From: Planctomycetota bacterium
GTDB taxonomy: Bacteria; Planctomycetota; Planctomycetia; Pirellulales; Pirellulaceae
Assembly: GCA_963204915.1 (NCBI GenBank)
Contig: CAUJHS010000018.1
Span: forward strand, 62,001-126,000
DNA: 64,000 bases
Direction of reading: 5' to 3'
Shown: in pieces, positions 36,699 to 47,743 of the stretch
How positions within the stretch are numbered: the stretch's first letter is position 1
How the letters are laid out: each line of letters starts with the position of its first letter
Translations under genes and position numbers: made by a program
The notes under the pieces: model-generated
What the model saw: the letters and a program-made list of their open reading frames with translations, nothing else
Databases searched by the model: none
Told to the model about the DNA's origin: nothing

Positions 36699-37679
36699 AT
36701 GGCCGACGGCAAGCCGCGCGTCTTTGTAACTCGGGAAATTCCTGCCGCGGGTTTGGACCGCGTGCGCCAGGAGTGCCATGCCGAGGTGTGGAGCGAACCG
36801 CTCCCTCCGCCGCGAGAGGTGTTGTTGCAAAAGGTGCGCGGCTGCGATGGCGTGCTTGCTTTGCTCACGGACAAAGTCGACGCCGAGTTAATGGACGCCG
36901 CCGGCCCGCAACTCAAGGTGATCAGCAACTTCGCCGTGGGTTACAACAACATCGACATTCCCGAAGCCACGAAGCGTGGCATTCGCGTGGGCAATACGCC
37001 CGACGTGTTGACCGACGCCACGGCTGACATGGCGTTCTCACTGCTCATCTCCGCGGCGCGCCGTGTGGTCGAGGGGCAAGATTACATTCGCGCCGGCAAG
37101 TGGAAAACGTGGGAGCCGCTCGGACACATTGGGCAAGACCTGTGCGAGCGCACCCTGGGCATTGTCGGCATGGGGCGCATTGGCATGGCTATGGCGCGGC
37201 GCTGCCGCGGCGGTTGGAACATGCGCGTGCTGTACCACAACCGCAGCCGCAAGGAACAGGCCGAGCAAGAGCTGGGCGCCCGTCGCGTCGAACTGGACGA
37301 GTTGCTGGCCGAGTCCGACTTTGTTTCCGTCCATGCCGACTTGAACGACACGACCCGCGGCATGTTCAACGCCGCCGCGTTCCGCAAGATGAAGAAGACC
37401 GCCGTTTTCGTGAACACCGCGCGCGGCCCGCTGCACGTTCAATCCGACTTATACACAGCGCTCAAGAATGGCGATATTTTCGCCGCCGGTCTCGATGTGA
37501 CCGACCCTGAGCCGCCGGCGCAGGACGACCCCTTGCTCACGCTGCCGAACTGCGTCATTGCGCCGCACATTGGCAGCGCTACGGTCTCGAGCCGCAACGG
37601 CATGGCGGAAATCGCCGCCGACAATCTCCTCCTCGGCTTGCAAGGCAAACCCTTACGCTGCTGGGTGAACCGGCAGTAA
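36699..37679 (+). CDS. D-isomer 2-hydroxyacid dehydrogenase (glyoxylate/hydroxypyruvate reductase-like)
   Basis: This 326-residue enzyme has AAGGAG before ATG 36699. NAD(P)-binding GIVGMGRIGMAMA, NTARGPLHVQ with the catalytic Arg, DVTDPEPPAQDDPLL with the Glu region, and the catalytic His in APHIGSAT are all visible. N-terminal VGYNNIDI and DVLTDATADMAFSLLI match the GRHPR branch that reduces glyoxylate or hydroxypyruvate to glycolate or D-glycerate. It follows the CoADR-RHD gene by 103 bp and may be separately expressed. A second, less similar hydroxyacid dehydrogenase lies at 50652-51635. Confidence 0.9.
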   Translation: MADGKPRVFVTREIPAAGLDRVRQECHAEVWSEPLPPPREVLLQKVRGCDGVLALLTDKVDAELMDAAGPQLKVISNFAVGYNNIDIPEATKRGIRVGNTPDVLTDATADMAFSLLISAARRVVEGQDYIRAGKWKTWEPLGHIGQDLCERTLGIVGMGRIGMAMARRCRGGWNMRVLYHNRSRKEQAEQELGARRVELDELLAESDFVSVHADLNDTTRGMFNAAAFRKMKKTAVFVNTARGPLHVQSDLYTALKNGDIFAAGLDVTDPEPPAQDDPLLTLPNCVIAPHIGSATVSSRNGMAEIAADNLLLGLQGKPLRCWVNRQ

Positions 37680-37828
37680 AGAGAAACACGACAACGTCAG
37701 GTCCGCGAACTAGGGCGAACCTGACGCCCGCGCTGCAACTCTACTTGTTGGAGAGTTTGTCGATGCGCTGCTGGGAGTCGTGTCGTACCCCGGGGAGTAA
37801 GCGGTCCTGGTCTTGTTCGAGTTGAGTC

Positions 37829-38581
37829 ATGGTCGAGTTAGATTATCCTCGGTTGCGGCGCGTGGTCGATGAGGCCAAGGTCGCGACGTTGTTCGTCACC
37901 GTGAGCGGGGCGCACTTGTACGGCTTCCCTTCGCCCGACAGCGATGTCGACTTGCGCGGCTGCCATCAATGGCCGCTGCGACGGTGCGTTGGGCTGAACG
38001 CGCCGGACGAGACGATCGACCGCACTTTCTACGATGGCGACCTCCAAATCGACCTCGTCTGCCATGAAGTGCGCAAATACTTCAATCTGCTGGTGAAGAA
38101 CAACGGTTACGTCCTTGAGCAGATTTTTTCACCTCTGGTGGTGTCGGGCGAAGATTTTCTCGCACGGCTCCGGCCGCTCGCACAGCGGTGCGTTACGCGG
38201 TTTCATTACCATCACTATCGCGGGTTCTACGGCACGCAGTTCAAACTCTTGGACAAACAAGAGCCGAAAACCGCGAAAGCGCTGTTGTACGCGTATCGCG
38301 TGTTGATGACCGGCATCCATCTTTTGCGCACCGGCGAGGTCGAGGCGCACATCGTCCGCTTGAACGAATCGTTCCGCCTGCCGTTCATCGACGATCTGAT
38401 CGCCCAGAAAGTCGCGGAGAAAGCCGCGCCCCATGCGTTGGATTGGGAATTTCATCAAAAGGAACTGGGTCGCCTCGAAACCAAGCTTGACGATGCGTTC
38501 GCCCAAAGCGCATTGCCCGAGACGCGCGACCGCGAAGCGGTGAACGAGTTTCTCGTCGAGTTGCGACTCGGCCCGAATTAG
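37829..38581 (+). CDS. Nucleotidyltransferase-superfamily protein (COG3541-like)
   Basis: This 250-residue protein shows a minimal nucleotidyltransferase signature: VSGAHLYGFPSPDSDVDLRG near residues 25-44, with the metal-binding pair D39 and D41. A DLVCHEVRKYFNLLVKNN segment and a helical C-terminal half follow, as in uncharacterised COG3541 proteins. A possible role is nucleotidylation of RNA or protein; no partner antitoxin-like gene is adjacent. The ATG at 37829 overlaps, on the other strand, a 29-codon open frame (37741-37830) of uncertain reality. Confidence 0.85.
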   Translation: MVELDYPRLRRVVDEAKVATLFVTVSGAHLYGFPSPDSDVDLRGCHQWPLRRCVGLNAPDETIDRTFYDGDLQIDLVCHEVRKYFNLLVKNNGYVLEQIFSPLVVSGEDFLARLRPLAQRCVTRFHYHHYRGFYGTQFKLLDKQEPKTAKALLYAYRVLMTGIHLLRTGEVEAHIVRLNESFRLPFIDDLIAQKVAEKAAPHALDWEFHQKELGRLETKLDDAFAQSALPETRDREAVNEFLVELRLGPN

Positions 38582-38647
38582 CCACAGCGCCAGGCGCGAG
38601 TCAAACCCTGTCTGCAAACGAACCCTGTCCGCAAACGACGCAGGCCG

Positions 38648-39685
38648 CTATTCCACCCAGCGCGGGCGCATTTCGTTGTTCTGAAGTGCGGCTTGTTCGT
38701 TGAGTTGCGTCATCCACGAGGGGGACCAACCCGAAAAGCTCTCGTAACCCCGCGCGGCTTGCCGACCGATGCCGCCCAGTTCCGGCAGCAGGCGATTGAC
38801 CAAGGCGGCCGCTTCCTGCACAAGACTCGGCGCCAATTGATGAAGGTGATACGTCAGGTTGGTGTAGTTCGATAGAATGACCTCAGGATCCCCGTTCTGG
38901 CAGGCTCGGATGATTTGCCGCGCTGCTTTTGTGGCGTCCATCGAAACCCACGGCATTCCATCGCCAATGCTGAACCAGGCGTACTCCTTGCGGTGCTGTC
39001 CCTTAAACAAGGCGTTGCGCGGACTGCCGGTGCGTAACAAACCGGGGCAAACGGTCGTGACCAGAATATTCTCTTGAGCTAACTCGGTGCGCAAGCCGTT
39101 GGACAGTCCGACGAGGGCGAACTTGCTCGCTACATACGGCAGCAAGTGCGGCACGGCCTGCTTTCCTCCAATTGATGAGACGTTCACAATGCGTCCCCAG
39201 CCGCGGCGGCGCATCTCGGGCAACACGGCCCGCACGGTGTACAACGGACCCCAGAAGTGCGTTTTCATGGCGTCTTCGAAATCGGCCTCGGTCATCGCAT
39301 CGAGCGGTCCGACTTCAATGATTCCGGCCACATTAAACAGCACATCCACCGTGCCCAAGTGGTTTATCGCCTCGCGGACCATGGCGTTGACCTGATCCTG
39401 GTCGCGCACGTCGCAGGGAATCGCCACCACTTCGCCATGTTTGAGTAGCTCTTGCTCGGCCACGCGCAGGTCATCGGCAGTTCGAGCGCAAATGGCGACT
39501 CGCGCGCCCTGATCTAACAACTCCCGCGCCAGCACAAGCCCCAACCCGCGCGAACCGCCCGTTACGATGACCGACTTTCCGGCGAACTCAAACCAGCGCG
39601 ACATGCGCACCAGCGCTTTGCCCGCCAAAAATGCTGCGGCGCCCAGACCGCCGACCGCCAAAAGCTTCCGAAATTGCGAGTCCAT
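38648..39685 (-). CDS. Short-chain dehydrogenase/reductase (membrane-anchored)
   Basis: This protein is 345 residues from ATG 39685, which has AGGGAG 8 bases upstream. An N-terminal hydrophobic segment (LLAVGGLGAAAFLAGKAL) anchors it, followed by the Rossmann motif VTGGSRGLGLVLA, the NVAG motif, the catalytic Tyr and Lys in PYVASKFAL, and an SDR-type substrate loop. The C-terminal 80 residues form a helical tail (LVQEAAALVNRLLPELGG). Its substrate is unknown. It is 207 bp upstream of and on the same strand as the hydrolase start region's neighbour set. Confidence 0.9.
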   Translation of the reverse strand: MDSQFRKLLAVGGLGAAAFLAGKALVRMSRWFEFAGKSVIVTGGSRGLGLVLARELLDQGARVAICARTADDLRVAEQELLKHGEVVAIPCDVRDQDQVNAMVREAINHLGTVDVLFNVAGIIEVGPLDAMTEADFEDAMKTHFWGPLYTVRAVLPEMRRRGWGRIVNVSSIGGKQAVPHLLPYVASKFALVGLSNGLRTELAQENILVTTVCPGLLRTGSPRNALFKGQHRKEYAWFSIGDGMPWVSMDATKAARQIIRACQNGDPEVILSNYTNLTYHLHQLAPSLVQEAAALVNRLLPELGGIGRQAARGYESFSGWSPSWMTQLNEQAALQNNEMRPRWVE

Positions 39686-39891
39686 CCCAGTTACTCCCTG
39701 ATCTTCATGGTTCTGAGCTACTTGGTTCGAGGCGTACGTATTCCATCGCTCTTGCGCCAAGCTGCAAGCGTCACCAGTGGTGCAAACGCTATGCCAAGGC
39801 ATGGCGTCTCCGCGAACAGTCAGCGCACGCATCGCCTATTTCTTCTTCGCATATTCTCCGCTTCTCTCGGTCGTTCGGCGAGTTTTCCTGT

Positions 39892-40686
39892 TCAATGTTT
39901 CGACTTCCTGTTTTCCACCTCAATCGCAGTTAACCATGCATCCATACACTCGGCCACGATGCGCCACTCCGGCTCCAGCATCAGTTCATGCCCCAGATCG
40001 AAAGTTCGCAACGTGGCGCCATACCGCCGAGCCATCGCCTTGTGCCGGTGGGGCGGAATCGAATCATATGCGGAACTGAGCAGCAGCATGGGCGTGTTTG
40101 CGTTCTTCAGCACGGGCGGCGCCAGCCGCGTTTGGTCTGAAATCACACGAAACGATTCTTCCTGCATTCGCGCTAGGTAACGGTCCGCAACTTCCTGCGG
40201 CGTGTGGGGGGCGAAGAAATGGCGGCGAAAGGTGGGCAGCAACCGTCGCATATCGCGCGTCAGGAACGACGTGACAGAGGCCCATGGATGCCGCACCAGC
40301 CACCGCAGCGCGTCGCGCCGCATCGCGCCGACCGCCGCCGGCGCCAACAACACCGCAGCCGCGGCCTCCTGCTCGGCCAAACACAACAGCGCCAGCACTC
40401 CACCCAGAGAATGTCCGACCACAACCGGCGGCTGGTCGAGTTCGCCGGCCACTTGCCGCACATCCTCCAAGTAGTCGTTCAAACCCCAATGGGCGATGCG
40501 TTCGCGTCCTGCGCTTTGACCGTGACCGCGCAGACTGAAAGCGACGGCGTCGTATCCGCGCTCGGCGAAGTACGCCAAGAAATGCTCCTCCCAGCACCAG
40601 GCGCCGTGGTAGGCGCCATGAATAAACAGCAGCGGCGGCCGAGTGGAAGGCGCCGCGGGCGTACGACGAATGACCTCAAGTTGCAT
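39892..40686 (-). CDS. Alpha/beta-hydrolase
   Basis: This 264-residue soluble enzyme has the oxyanion-region LLFIHGAYHGAWCW, a GHGQSAGR segment, the nucleophile elbow GHSLGG with S93, an acid in SSAYDSIPP and the catalytic His in DLGHELMLEPEW. Esterase, lipase and lactonase activity are all possible. It lies 52 bp after folP on the same strand and 206 bp before the SDR gene, so these three may be co-transcribed. No signal peptide. Confidence 0.9.
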   Translation of the reverse strand: MQLEVIRRTPAAPSTRPPLLFIHGAYHGAWCWEEHFLAYFAERGYDAVAFSLRGHGQSAGRERIAHWGLNDYLEDVRQVAGELDQPPVVVGHSLGGVLALLCLAEQEAAAAVLLAPAAVGAMRRDALRWLVRHPWASVTSFLTRDMRRLLPTFRRHFFAPHTPQEVADRYLARMQEESFRVISDQTRLAPPVLKNANTPMLLLSSAYDSIPPHRHKAMARRYGATLRTFDLGHELMLEPEWRIVAECMDAWLTAIEVENRKSKH

Positions 40687-40738
40687 TCCCTATTGATAGG
40701 CGACGGCAAGACGTTTGGCGACCCAGCGCTGCCGCGCG

Positions 40739-41647
40739 TCAATCGACCGCGCCTTCGCGGCCGTCGATCCCTCCCGACGCTTGAAACAAGAGCAACGCTT
40801 GGCGCGTCGCGGCGACATCGTGCACGCGCAGCACTTGGACGCCGTGCCGCGCGAGCGACAACGCCACGCCGACCGAACCGAACGTGCGGTCGGCGGCTTT
40901 GTCGCCCAGCACCTTGCCGATAAAACCCTTGCGCGAATGTCCGACCAGCAGCGGCTGCCCCAGTTCATGAAAGCGGCCGCAGCCGGCCAGAAGCGTCAAG
41001 TTGTGCTGATGGGTCTTGCCAAACCCCACGCCCGGATCAAGACAAACTCGGTCGCGTTCGATTCCTGCGGCCAGCAGCGCATCGCGTCGTTGCGTGAGAT
41101 AGCAATAGATGTCCTCAACCACGTCGTCATAAAACGGGTTGTCCTGCATGGTTTGCGGCGTGCCTTGCATGTGCATAGCGCAGACGCCGGCGCCCGACTC
41201 GTGCGCGACGGCCAGCATCGCCGGATCGCCTTCCAAACCGGTCACGTCGTTGATGATTTCCGCCCCCGCCGCGAGCGCTTCGCGCGCGATGGCGGCCTTG
41301 CTCGTGTCGATCGACACCGGAACCTTCGTTTGTTCGCACAGCGCCGCGACGACCGGGGTGATACGGCGCAGCTCCTCGGCTTCGTCCACCGGCGATGAAT
41401 AAGGCCGCGTGCTTTCGCCGCCAATATCGAGCAGATCGGCCCCCTCGGCGGCGAGCCGCAAACCATGATCAATCGCCGCTTGCGGATCGAAGAACCGTCC
41501 CCCATCCGAGAAGCTATCGGGCGTGACGTTCACAATGCCCATCAGCAAAGGCCGGTCGCCAAACGGCAACGCCCGCGAACGCAGCGTCCAAACCGCCGCG
41601 CGCCGGGGAAATCGTTCCGCAAGTGGTTGAACAATCGCCATAACCAA
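40739..41647 (-). CDS. folP: Dihydropteroate synthase
   Basis: This 302-residue enzyme joins p-aminobenzoate to dihydropterin pyrophosphate in folate synthesis and is the target of sulfonamides. Landmarks are LMGIVNVTPDSFSDGG, LLDIGGESTRPYSSPVD, VSIDTSKAAIAREALAAGA, INDVTGLEGD, LDPGVGFGKT and LVGHSRKGFIGKVLG. The start is either ATG 41647 or ATG 41641. No other folate gene is adjacent, though the YgfZ and GcvT-like family member lies elsewhere in the window. Confidence 0.96.
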   Translation of the reverse strand: MVMAIVQPLAERFPRRAAVWTLRSRALPFGDRPLLMGIVNVTPDSFSDGGRFFDPQAAIDHGLRLAAEGADLLDIGGESTRPYSSPVDEAEELRRITPVVAALCEQTKVPVSIDTSKAAIAREALAAGAEIINDVTGLEGDPAMLAVAHESGAGVCAMHMQGTPQTMQDNPFYDDVVEDIYCYLTQRRDALLAAGIERDRVCLDPGVGFGKTHQHNLTLLAGCGRFHELGQPLLVGHSRKGFIGKVLGDKAADRTFGSVGVALSLARHGVQVLRVHDVAATRQALLLFQASGGIDGREGAVD

Positions 41648-41821
41648 CAGCTTACAACATCTCCCATAACATCCTAGTCGTAAGCAAGGAGCCTCCGGTA
41701 ATCTTTCGTTGCGCCATTGGAGACGGTTAGACTCCGGTTAAGGAACAGACGAAAAGCGGAGAAAGTAACGGAACGTTAAGACTGACGTGACCTTGCGTTC
41801 GGTGTGGTGGCCCGGAATTGA

Positions 41822-43225
<1,404 letters not shown>

Positions 43226-43374
43226 AACGAGGATCACGCGCGGCGAACCTTCGATCACGCGCCCGGGAAGCTGCGAAGATCATACGAGGTTGCTTAGGGC
43301 TTGGGTTGGCGTCTTTCCGGAGGCGGTTCGTCTCCGGCTTCTTGGGGTTGTACTTCTCGTTTTGAGGTGCGTTC

Positions 43375-44676
43375 TTGGCGACGAAACCGCCCGAGCCTGT
43401 CCGTCGCCGTGAGCCTATCCGTCGTCGGGAAGTTGTGGCGTGGGCATTTTGCGATTGGGCGAACAGCGCTTACTCGACGCTGCTCATCACCATTCTCGTT
43501 TCGTACTTGCAGGGGTTCGTGCTTACCGGCCCGGCGGGTATTCGCGCGTATGGCTGGGGGCTGGGCGTGTCGATGTTTCTCTCGGCCTTGTGTTCACCGG
43601 TGCTGGGGGCGATGGCCGACGCTCGGGCGAACAAGCGCACGTGGCTGCTCACCACCTCGTTTCTTGGCGCCACGGGCAGCGTGCTCATGGGGCTGATCCC
43701 CACATCCTGGCCGTGGGTGTTTGTGGGGTTGTTCTTCGTCACGAGTTTATGCTTCGAGCTGACCTTTGGCTTCTATAACAGCTTCCTGCCGGAAATTTCG
43801 GACGAAGCTTCGATGAATCGAGTGTCCGGCTACGGCTTTGCCGCGGGATACTTTGGCGGCGGCATGGCGCTGCTGGCCGCGATCGTGGTGCTGAAGCTCG
43901 GACAAGGACAAGAGATCGCGCTGTCAACGCTCTTGCGAGCGTGCCTGGTGTTGATGGGCGTATGGTGGGGGTTGTTCATGCTTCCCGCCGCGTTCTTCCT
44001 GTACGACCACGCCGCGCCGCGGCATGCCAAAGGTTTAGCCGCGACGGCGAAGGGGGCGTTTGCCGAAGTCGGGCGCACCCTGAACCACGTCCGCGCTTAT
44101 AGCATGCTTGCGCTCTTTTTGCTCGGCTTTTTGCTCTTTAACGAGGGCATTCAGACCGTGATGAGCCAGGCCTCGGTATTTGCTCGCGAAGTGTTAGCAA
44201 TGCAGCCGGCCGAACTGGCCATGGTCGTGCTGATGATTCAGTTCCTCGCCACGCCCGCAGCCCTTGCGGTTGGCTGGGTTTCCGATCGGTTTGGCTCTAA
44301 GCCGACGTTGCTCGCTTGTTTGGGCGTGTGGTGCGGTTTACTCGTGGGGGCGTACTTCATCACCACGACCCGGCAGTTTTGGATTCTCGGCGCGATCCTG
44401 GCGATGGTGATGGGAGGCACCCAGTCGGTGGCTCGCGGCATGATGGGCCTGATGACGCCCGTTTCCAAGACCGCCGAGTTCTTTGGCTTCTTCAACCTCT
44501 CCGCCCGAGCGACCAGCATGGTCGGACCCATCCTATTTGCCGAAGTCCTTTCGCACACCGGCAGCGCGAACGCGGCGATTTTGAGTCTCTTGGTGTTCAT
44601 CGTGGCCGGCGCCATCGTCGTGTTCCGCGTCAATTTGCATCGCGGCATGACCCAAGCGAAGGCCGAAGCGTCTTGA
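43375..44676 (+). CDS. MFS transporter, UMF1/Atg22-like
   Basis: This 433-residue membrane protein has twelve hydrophobic segments and the UMF1 start VVAWAFCDWANSAYSTLLITILV. Other family words are ADARANKRTWLL, SGYGFAAGYFGGGMALL, GTQSVARGMMGLMTP and FFGFFNLSARATSMVGP. TTG 43375 is used as start because GAGG lies 7 bases before it and the basic N-terminus follows. Yeast Atg22 exports vacuolar amino acids, but bacterial members are of unknown substrate. Confidence 0.9.
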   Translation: MATKPPEPVRRREPIRRREVVAWAFCDWANSAYSTLLITILVSYLQGFVLTGPAGIRAYGWGLGVSMFLSALCSPVLGAMADARANKRTWLLTTSFLGATGSVLMGLIPTSWPWVFVGLFFVTSLCFELTFGFYNSFLPEISDEASMNRVSGYGFAAGYFGGGMALLAAIVVLKLGQGQEIALSTLLRACLVLMGVWWGLFMLPAAFFLYDHAAPRHAKGLAATAKGAFAEVGRTLNHVRAYSMLALFLLGFLLFNEGIQTVMSQASVFAREVLAMQPAELAMVVLMIQFLATPAALAVGWVSDRFGSKPTLLACLGVWCGLLVGAYFITTTRQFWILGAILAMVMGGTQSVARGMMGLMTPVSKTAEFFGFFNLSARATSMVGPILFAEVLSHTGSANAAILSLLVFIVAGAIVVFRVNLHRGMTQAKAEAS

Positions 44677-44839
44677 GGCCGGGTGAGGCAGGACGCTTCC
44701 TTTCGTAGAAGATGGCGCCCAGGCGAGGACAACCTCGTGTCGCGTGGGAATACAACGAGAGCCACATGGAATCAACTCGCCAACAGGACGCAACCCGGCG
44801 TCTACGTCTCCAGTGCTTGTTGATGTGTACAATGACCTC

Positions 44840-46081
44840 ATGCATGAACTACCTTCTCAATCGATGAACGCCGCGCCGGATGACTCCGGCATGTCGACCG
44901 GCCGCGTGGTGTTGCGGGCCCGCAAGGCGCAGCCTTTTGTAGGGCGACACCCTTGGGTGTTTCGATCGGCGATTGACCGGATTGAAGGCGAACCGCGCGA
45001 CGGCGACGTGGTCGATCTCGTCGCCGACCGCGGCAGGTTCTTGGCCCGCGGAGTCTTGAACCGGGCCAGCCTGCTCCAGGTTCGGCTGTATACGTGGGAG
45101 GAGTCTCAACCGCTGGATACGGCGTTCTGGCGCCGCCGCTTGGAGCGCGCTCTGGTCTTGCGGCGCCAATTGGGGCTGCTCTCGCCCACGACCGGCGCGC
45201 GACTGGTTTACAGCGAGGCCGACGGTTTGAGCGGACTCGTGGTCGACTGGTTTGCCGGCCACGTGGTGGTGCAACTCAACTCTCGGGCGATGGCCGTTCG
45301 ATGGCCCGTGATTCTCTCGCTGCTGGTGGAGTTGCTTCAACCCCTTAGCGTCACGTACCGAATTGATAAGACGATCGCGAAGGAAGAAGGCATCGAGCCG
45401 CAGCATGCGCCGGCGTATGGACAAACGCCCGCCGAGCCGATCGTGATCGAAGAACACGGTTTGCGGTACTATGTGGATCTGTTAAGCGGTCAGAAAACCG
45501 GCTTTTACCTCGACCAGCGCGAGAATCGACTGGCCGCTGCGCGGTACATGCACGACCGCCGCGTGTTGGACCTGTTCTGCTATACGGGCGGGTTCGCCCT
45601 GTCAGCCGCGCATCATGGAAGCGCGCGCGAGGTGCTGGCCATTGACTCCAGCAAGAAGGCCGTGGCTGCGGCGCAGGCGAATGCGGCGCTCAATGGGCTC
45701 TCGAACGTGCGGTTTGAAGCGCACGACGCCTTCGAAGTTTTGGGTTCGCTCCAAGCCCAAGGCGAGCGTTTTGACGCCATCGTGCTGGATCCTCCCAAGT
45801 TCACGCGCACGCGCAAGGGGGTGGTTGCGGCGCTGCAGGCGTATCATCGCCTCAATCGTCATGCCGTGGAGTTGCTGGCGCCCGGCGGCGTTTTAGTTAC
45901 GTGTAGTTGCTCGGGAGGGGTGCTCCGGGAAGATTTTTTGGAAATGCTTTCCGGCGTTGCCCAGAAAACGGCGCGCGATGTGCAGATACTCGAGCAGCGT
46001 GGCGCAGCGCCCGACCACCCGGTCGGTGCGACCTGCCGCGAGACCGACTATCTCAAATGTTTCATTTGCCGCGTGAACTAG
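44840..46081 (+). CDS. RlmI-like class I SAM-dependent rRNA methyltransferase
   Basis: This protein is 413 residues from ATG 44840; ATGs at 44864 and 44891 are alternatives. The N-terminal PUA-like domain (RKAQPFVGRHPWVFRSAI, then VDLVADRGRFLARGVLN) is followed by a linker domain and the Rossmann methyltransferase: VLDLFCYTGGFALSAA, DAIVLDPPKFTR and VTCSCSGGV with the catalytic cysteine pattern of m5C enzymes. The family methylates C1962 of 23S rRNA in Escherichia coli. Single gene, no obvious operon partner. Confidence 0.92.
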   Translation: MHELPSQSMNAAPDDSGMSTGRVVLRARKAQPFVGRHPWVFRSAIDRIEGEPRDGDVVDLVADRGRFLARGVLNRASLLQVRLYTWEESQPLDTAFWRRRLERALVLRRQLGLLSPTTGARLVYSEADGLSGLVVDWFAGHVVVQLNSRAMAVRWPVILSLLVELLQPLSVTYRIDKTIAKEEGIEPQHAPAYGQTPAEPIVIEEHGLRYYVDLLSGQKTGFYLDQRENRLAAARYMHDRRVLDLFCYTGGFALSAAHHGSAREVLAIDSSKKAVAAAQANAALNGLSNVRFEAHDAFEVLGSLQAQGERFDAIVLDPPKFTRTRKGVVAALQAYHRLNRHAVELLAPGGVLVTCSCSGGVLREDFLEMLSGVAQKTARDVQILEQRGAAPDHPVGATCRETDYLKCFICRVN

Positions 46082-46397
46082 CGGCATGTGAACTAGTGCT
46101 TCGTCAAGATGAAGAGTTGGGGATCAGGACAATAACTCCCAAGTGCTGGCGTGCTGTTTTCGCTGAGGAACCGCGGCTGGCGTCCAATGGCTGATCCCCA
46201 AAAATCAATTCTTTACGAAGCGCTCGTGGCCATGCGCCAGTAGTTGCGATTCTCGCCCAGCGTGCGCTGCGGACGTAGAGTGAACTCCCCTTCCACGTTG
46301 CGAGCGCCGTTTGCTTTCTCGGCGTGGAAATATGTTTCATAATGAGGCGAAGACGATGAACGTGCCCCGATATGATTTTTCCGAAAGGTTTCCCACC
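46082..46397. other. 316-bp intergenic stretch
   Basis: No coding region, terminator or strong promoter stands out. The only open frame overlaps the 5' part of the next gene and has no independent evidence. Confidence 0.5.
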
Positions 46398-46958
46398 ATG
46401 GTCGTGAACGAACTCCAATTTCAACACGGTGAAGAGTGTGTGGTGGGCGTGTTTGACGACTTTACCCATGCGCGCGACGCCCTGCTTGCTTTGAACCAAA
46501 GCGGATTTCCTCAGAATCGAATATCACTCGTCGCGGCCGACGTGCATGAACGGCCCGACGTTCAGGAACTTATTCAATACGGCGATGAAACGACCGCCAG
46601 CGCTGCGAAAGGCGCCGGCGTGGGCGGTTTAGTAGGGCTCGTGGCTGGCGGCGTTGCGCTGACCGTGAGCGGCCTTGGACCGATTTTCGCTGCGGGCGCC
46701 ATCGCCACCGCGCTCACGGGCGCCATTGCCGGAGCGTTTCTCGGAGCGATGTCGGGTTGGGGCGTTCATAAGGACCACATCGCCGAGTATGAAGAAATGG
46801 TTCGCCAGGGCAAAACCTTGATCGTGTTCCACGGTGATCCGCTTCAAACGGCGGAAGCTGAACGCATTTTGCAACGCGCGCAGGCCAAGCAGGTCATTTT
46901 GCATGCGGCGGCGGCTGATGAAGGCACGGAAGTCGATGACCGTGGGGAACTCGCGTAA
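46398..46958 (+). CDS. Stress-type protein with glycine-zipper membrane segment (DUF1269/GSP17M-like)
   Basis: This protein is 186 residues from ATG 46398, which has AAAGG 9 bases upstream; an upstream ATG at 46356 is also in frame. The N-terminal FDDFTHARDALLALNQSGFPQNRISLVAAD resembles the general-stress protein 17M fold in pieces. A long Gly/Ala-rich hydrophobic stretch follows (AGVGGLVGLVAGGVALTVSG and GAIAGAFLGAMSGWG), a glycine-zipper pattern often seen in stress proteins that associate with membranes. A second ferredoxin-like half (LIVFHGD, ERILQRA) closes it. Confidence 0.8.
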   Translation: MVVNELQFQHGEECVVGVFDDFTHARDALLALNQSGFPQNRISLVAADVHERPDVQELIQYGDETTASAAKGAGVGGLVGLVAGGVALTVSGLGPIFAAGAIATALTGAIAGAFLGAMSGWGVHKDHIAEYEEMVRQGKTLIVFHGDPLQTAEAERILQRAQAKQVILHAAAADEGTEVDDRGELA

Positions 46959-47026
46959 GCTTGACTACTTCGGCATTTTGACCGCTTCGCGATGAATCGA
47001 AAGCGAAGCGGAGAGGAGTTTCGGAA

Positions 47027-47482
47027 ATGGCTGACTCGAATCCTCAGTTGACCACGGCCCTGGAAAGCCTGGAGAAACGGCTGGAAACGCCCATTGTGCC
47101 GGGAGAATTGTCTTCGTGGGTCGACCAGGCCGTGTCGGCCTTGGACGAAGTCAGCCAGTTGCTGAAGCGGCACATCACCGAGAATCATCCTAAGCAACTC
47201 AACGAAATCTTGGTGCAAGATAAGGGTCTCGCCGCGCGCGTTGAACAACTCCAGGAGGCCGACGTGGCGCTGGTCGAACAGTTGGTGGAAGTTCGCCGCA
47301 TTGCCGATGTGTTGCGGGCGAACTCCGAACGGCTTGAGCCCGATGAAGCGCCGGCCGAGGACTTGAACCAGGCCCTGGTCGATCAAGGCTTGCAACTGAT
47401 CATCGAAATTCGCAAGCAAGAGTCCGCCATCAGCACGTGGTATCTGGAGGCGTTTCATCGCGATCGCGGCGTGGTCGATTGA
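47027..47482 (+). CDS. Acidic helical hypothetical protein
   Basis: This 151-residue protein follows GAGAGGAG before ATG 47027. It has no signal peptide and is rich in Glu, Leu and Gln with long predicted helices (residues 30-105), suggestive of a coiled coil. The pattern LVEQLVEVRRIADVLRANSERL is typical. I do not recognise the family. It is downstream of the stress-type gene by 68 bp and may be co-transcribed with it. Confidence 0.75.
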   Translation: MADSNPQLTTALESLEKRLETPIVPGELSSWVDQAVSALDEVSQLLKRHITENHPKQLNEILVQDKGLAARVEQLQEADVALVEQLVEVRRIADVLRANSERLEPDEAPAEDLNQALVDQGLQLIIEIRKQESAISTWYLEAFHRDRGVVD

Positions 47483-47743
47483 TGCTCGCCCCCTTCCCCG
47501 ATCGTTGCGATGGCGCGACGATTCTGCCTTCTGTCCTACATGCGGCGTCTTAATTTGCGCATAATAGTGTCTTGCGGTCCCAGGCGTTGCGCTTGGCGCC
47601 CTTCGGCCCATGCTGGGCGCGTTGGGCGACTGTTGTTGGTTGCCGCTTCTTGAACTCTTGGACCGCTGAACAGGGACAAGAGAAGCCACCGAACTGGCGT
47701 GCGCCGTCGGTCTCGTTTCCTTCTTCCGCTGGTTGATTGCCGC

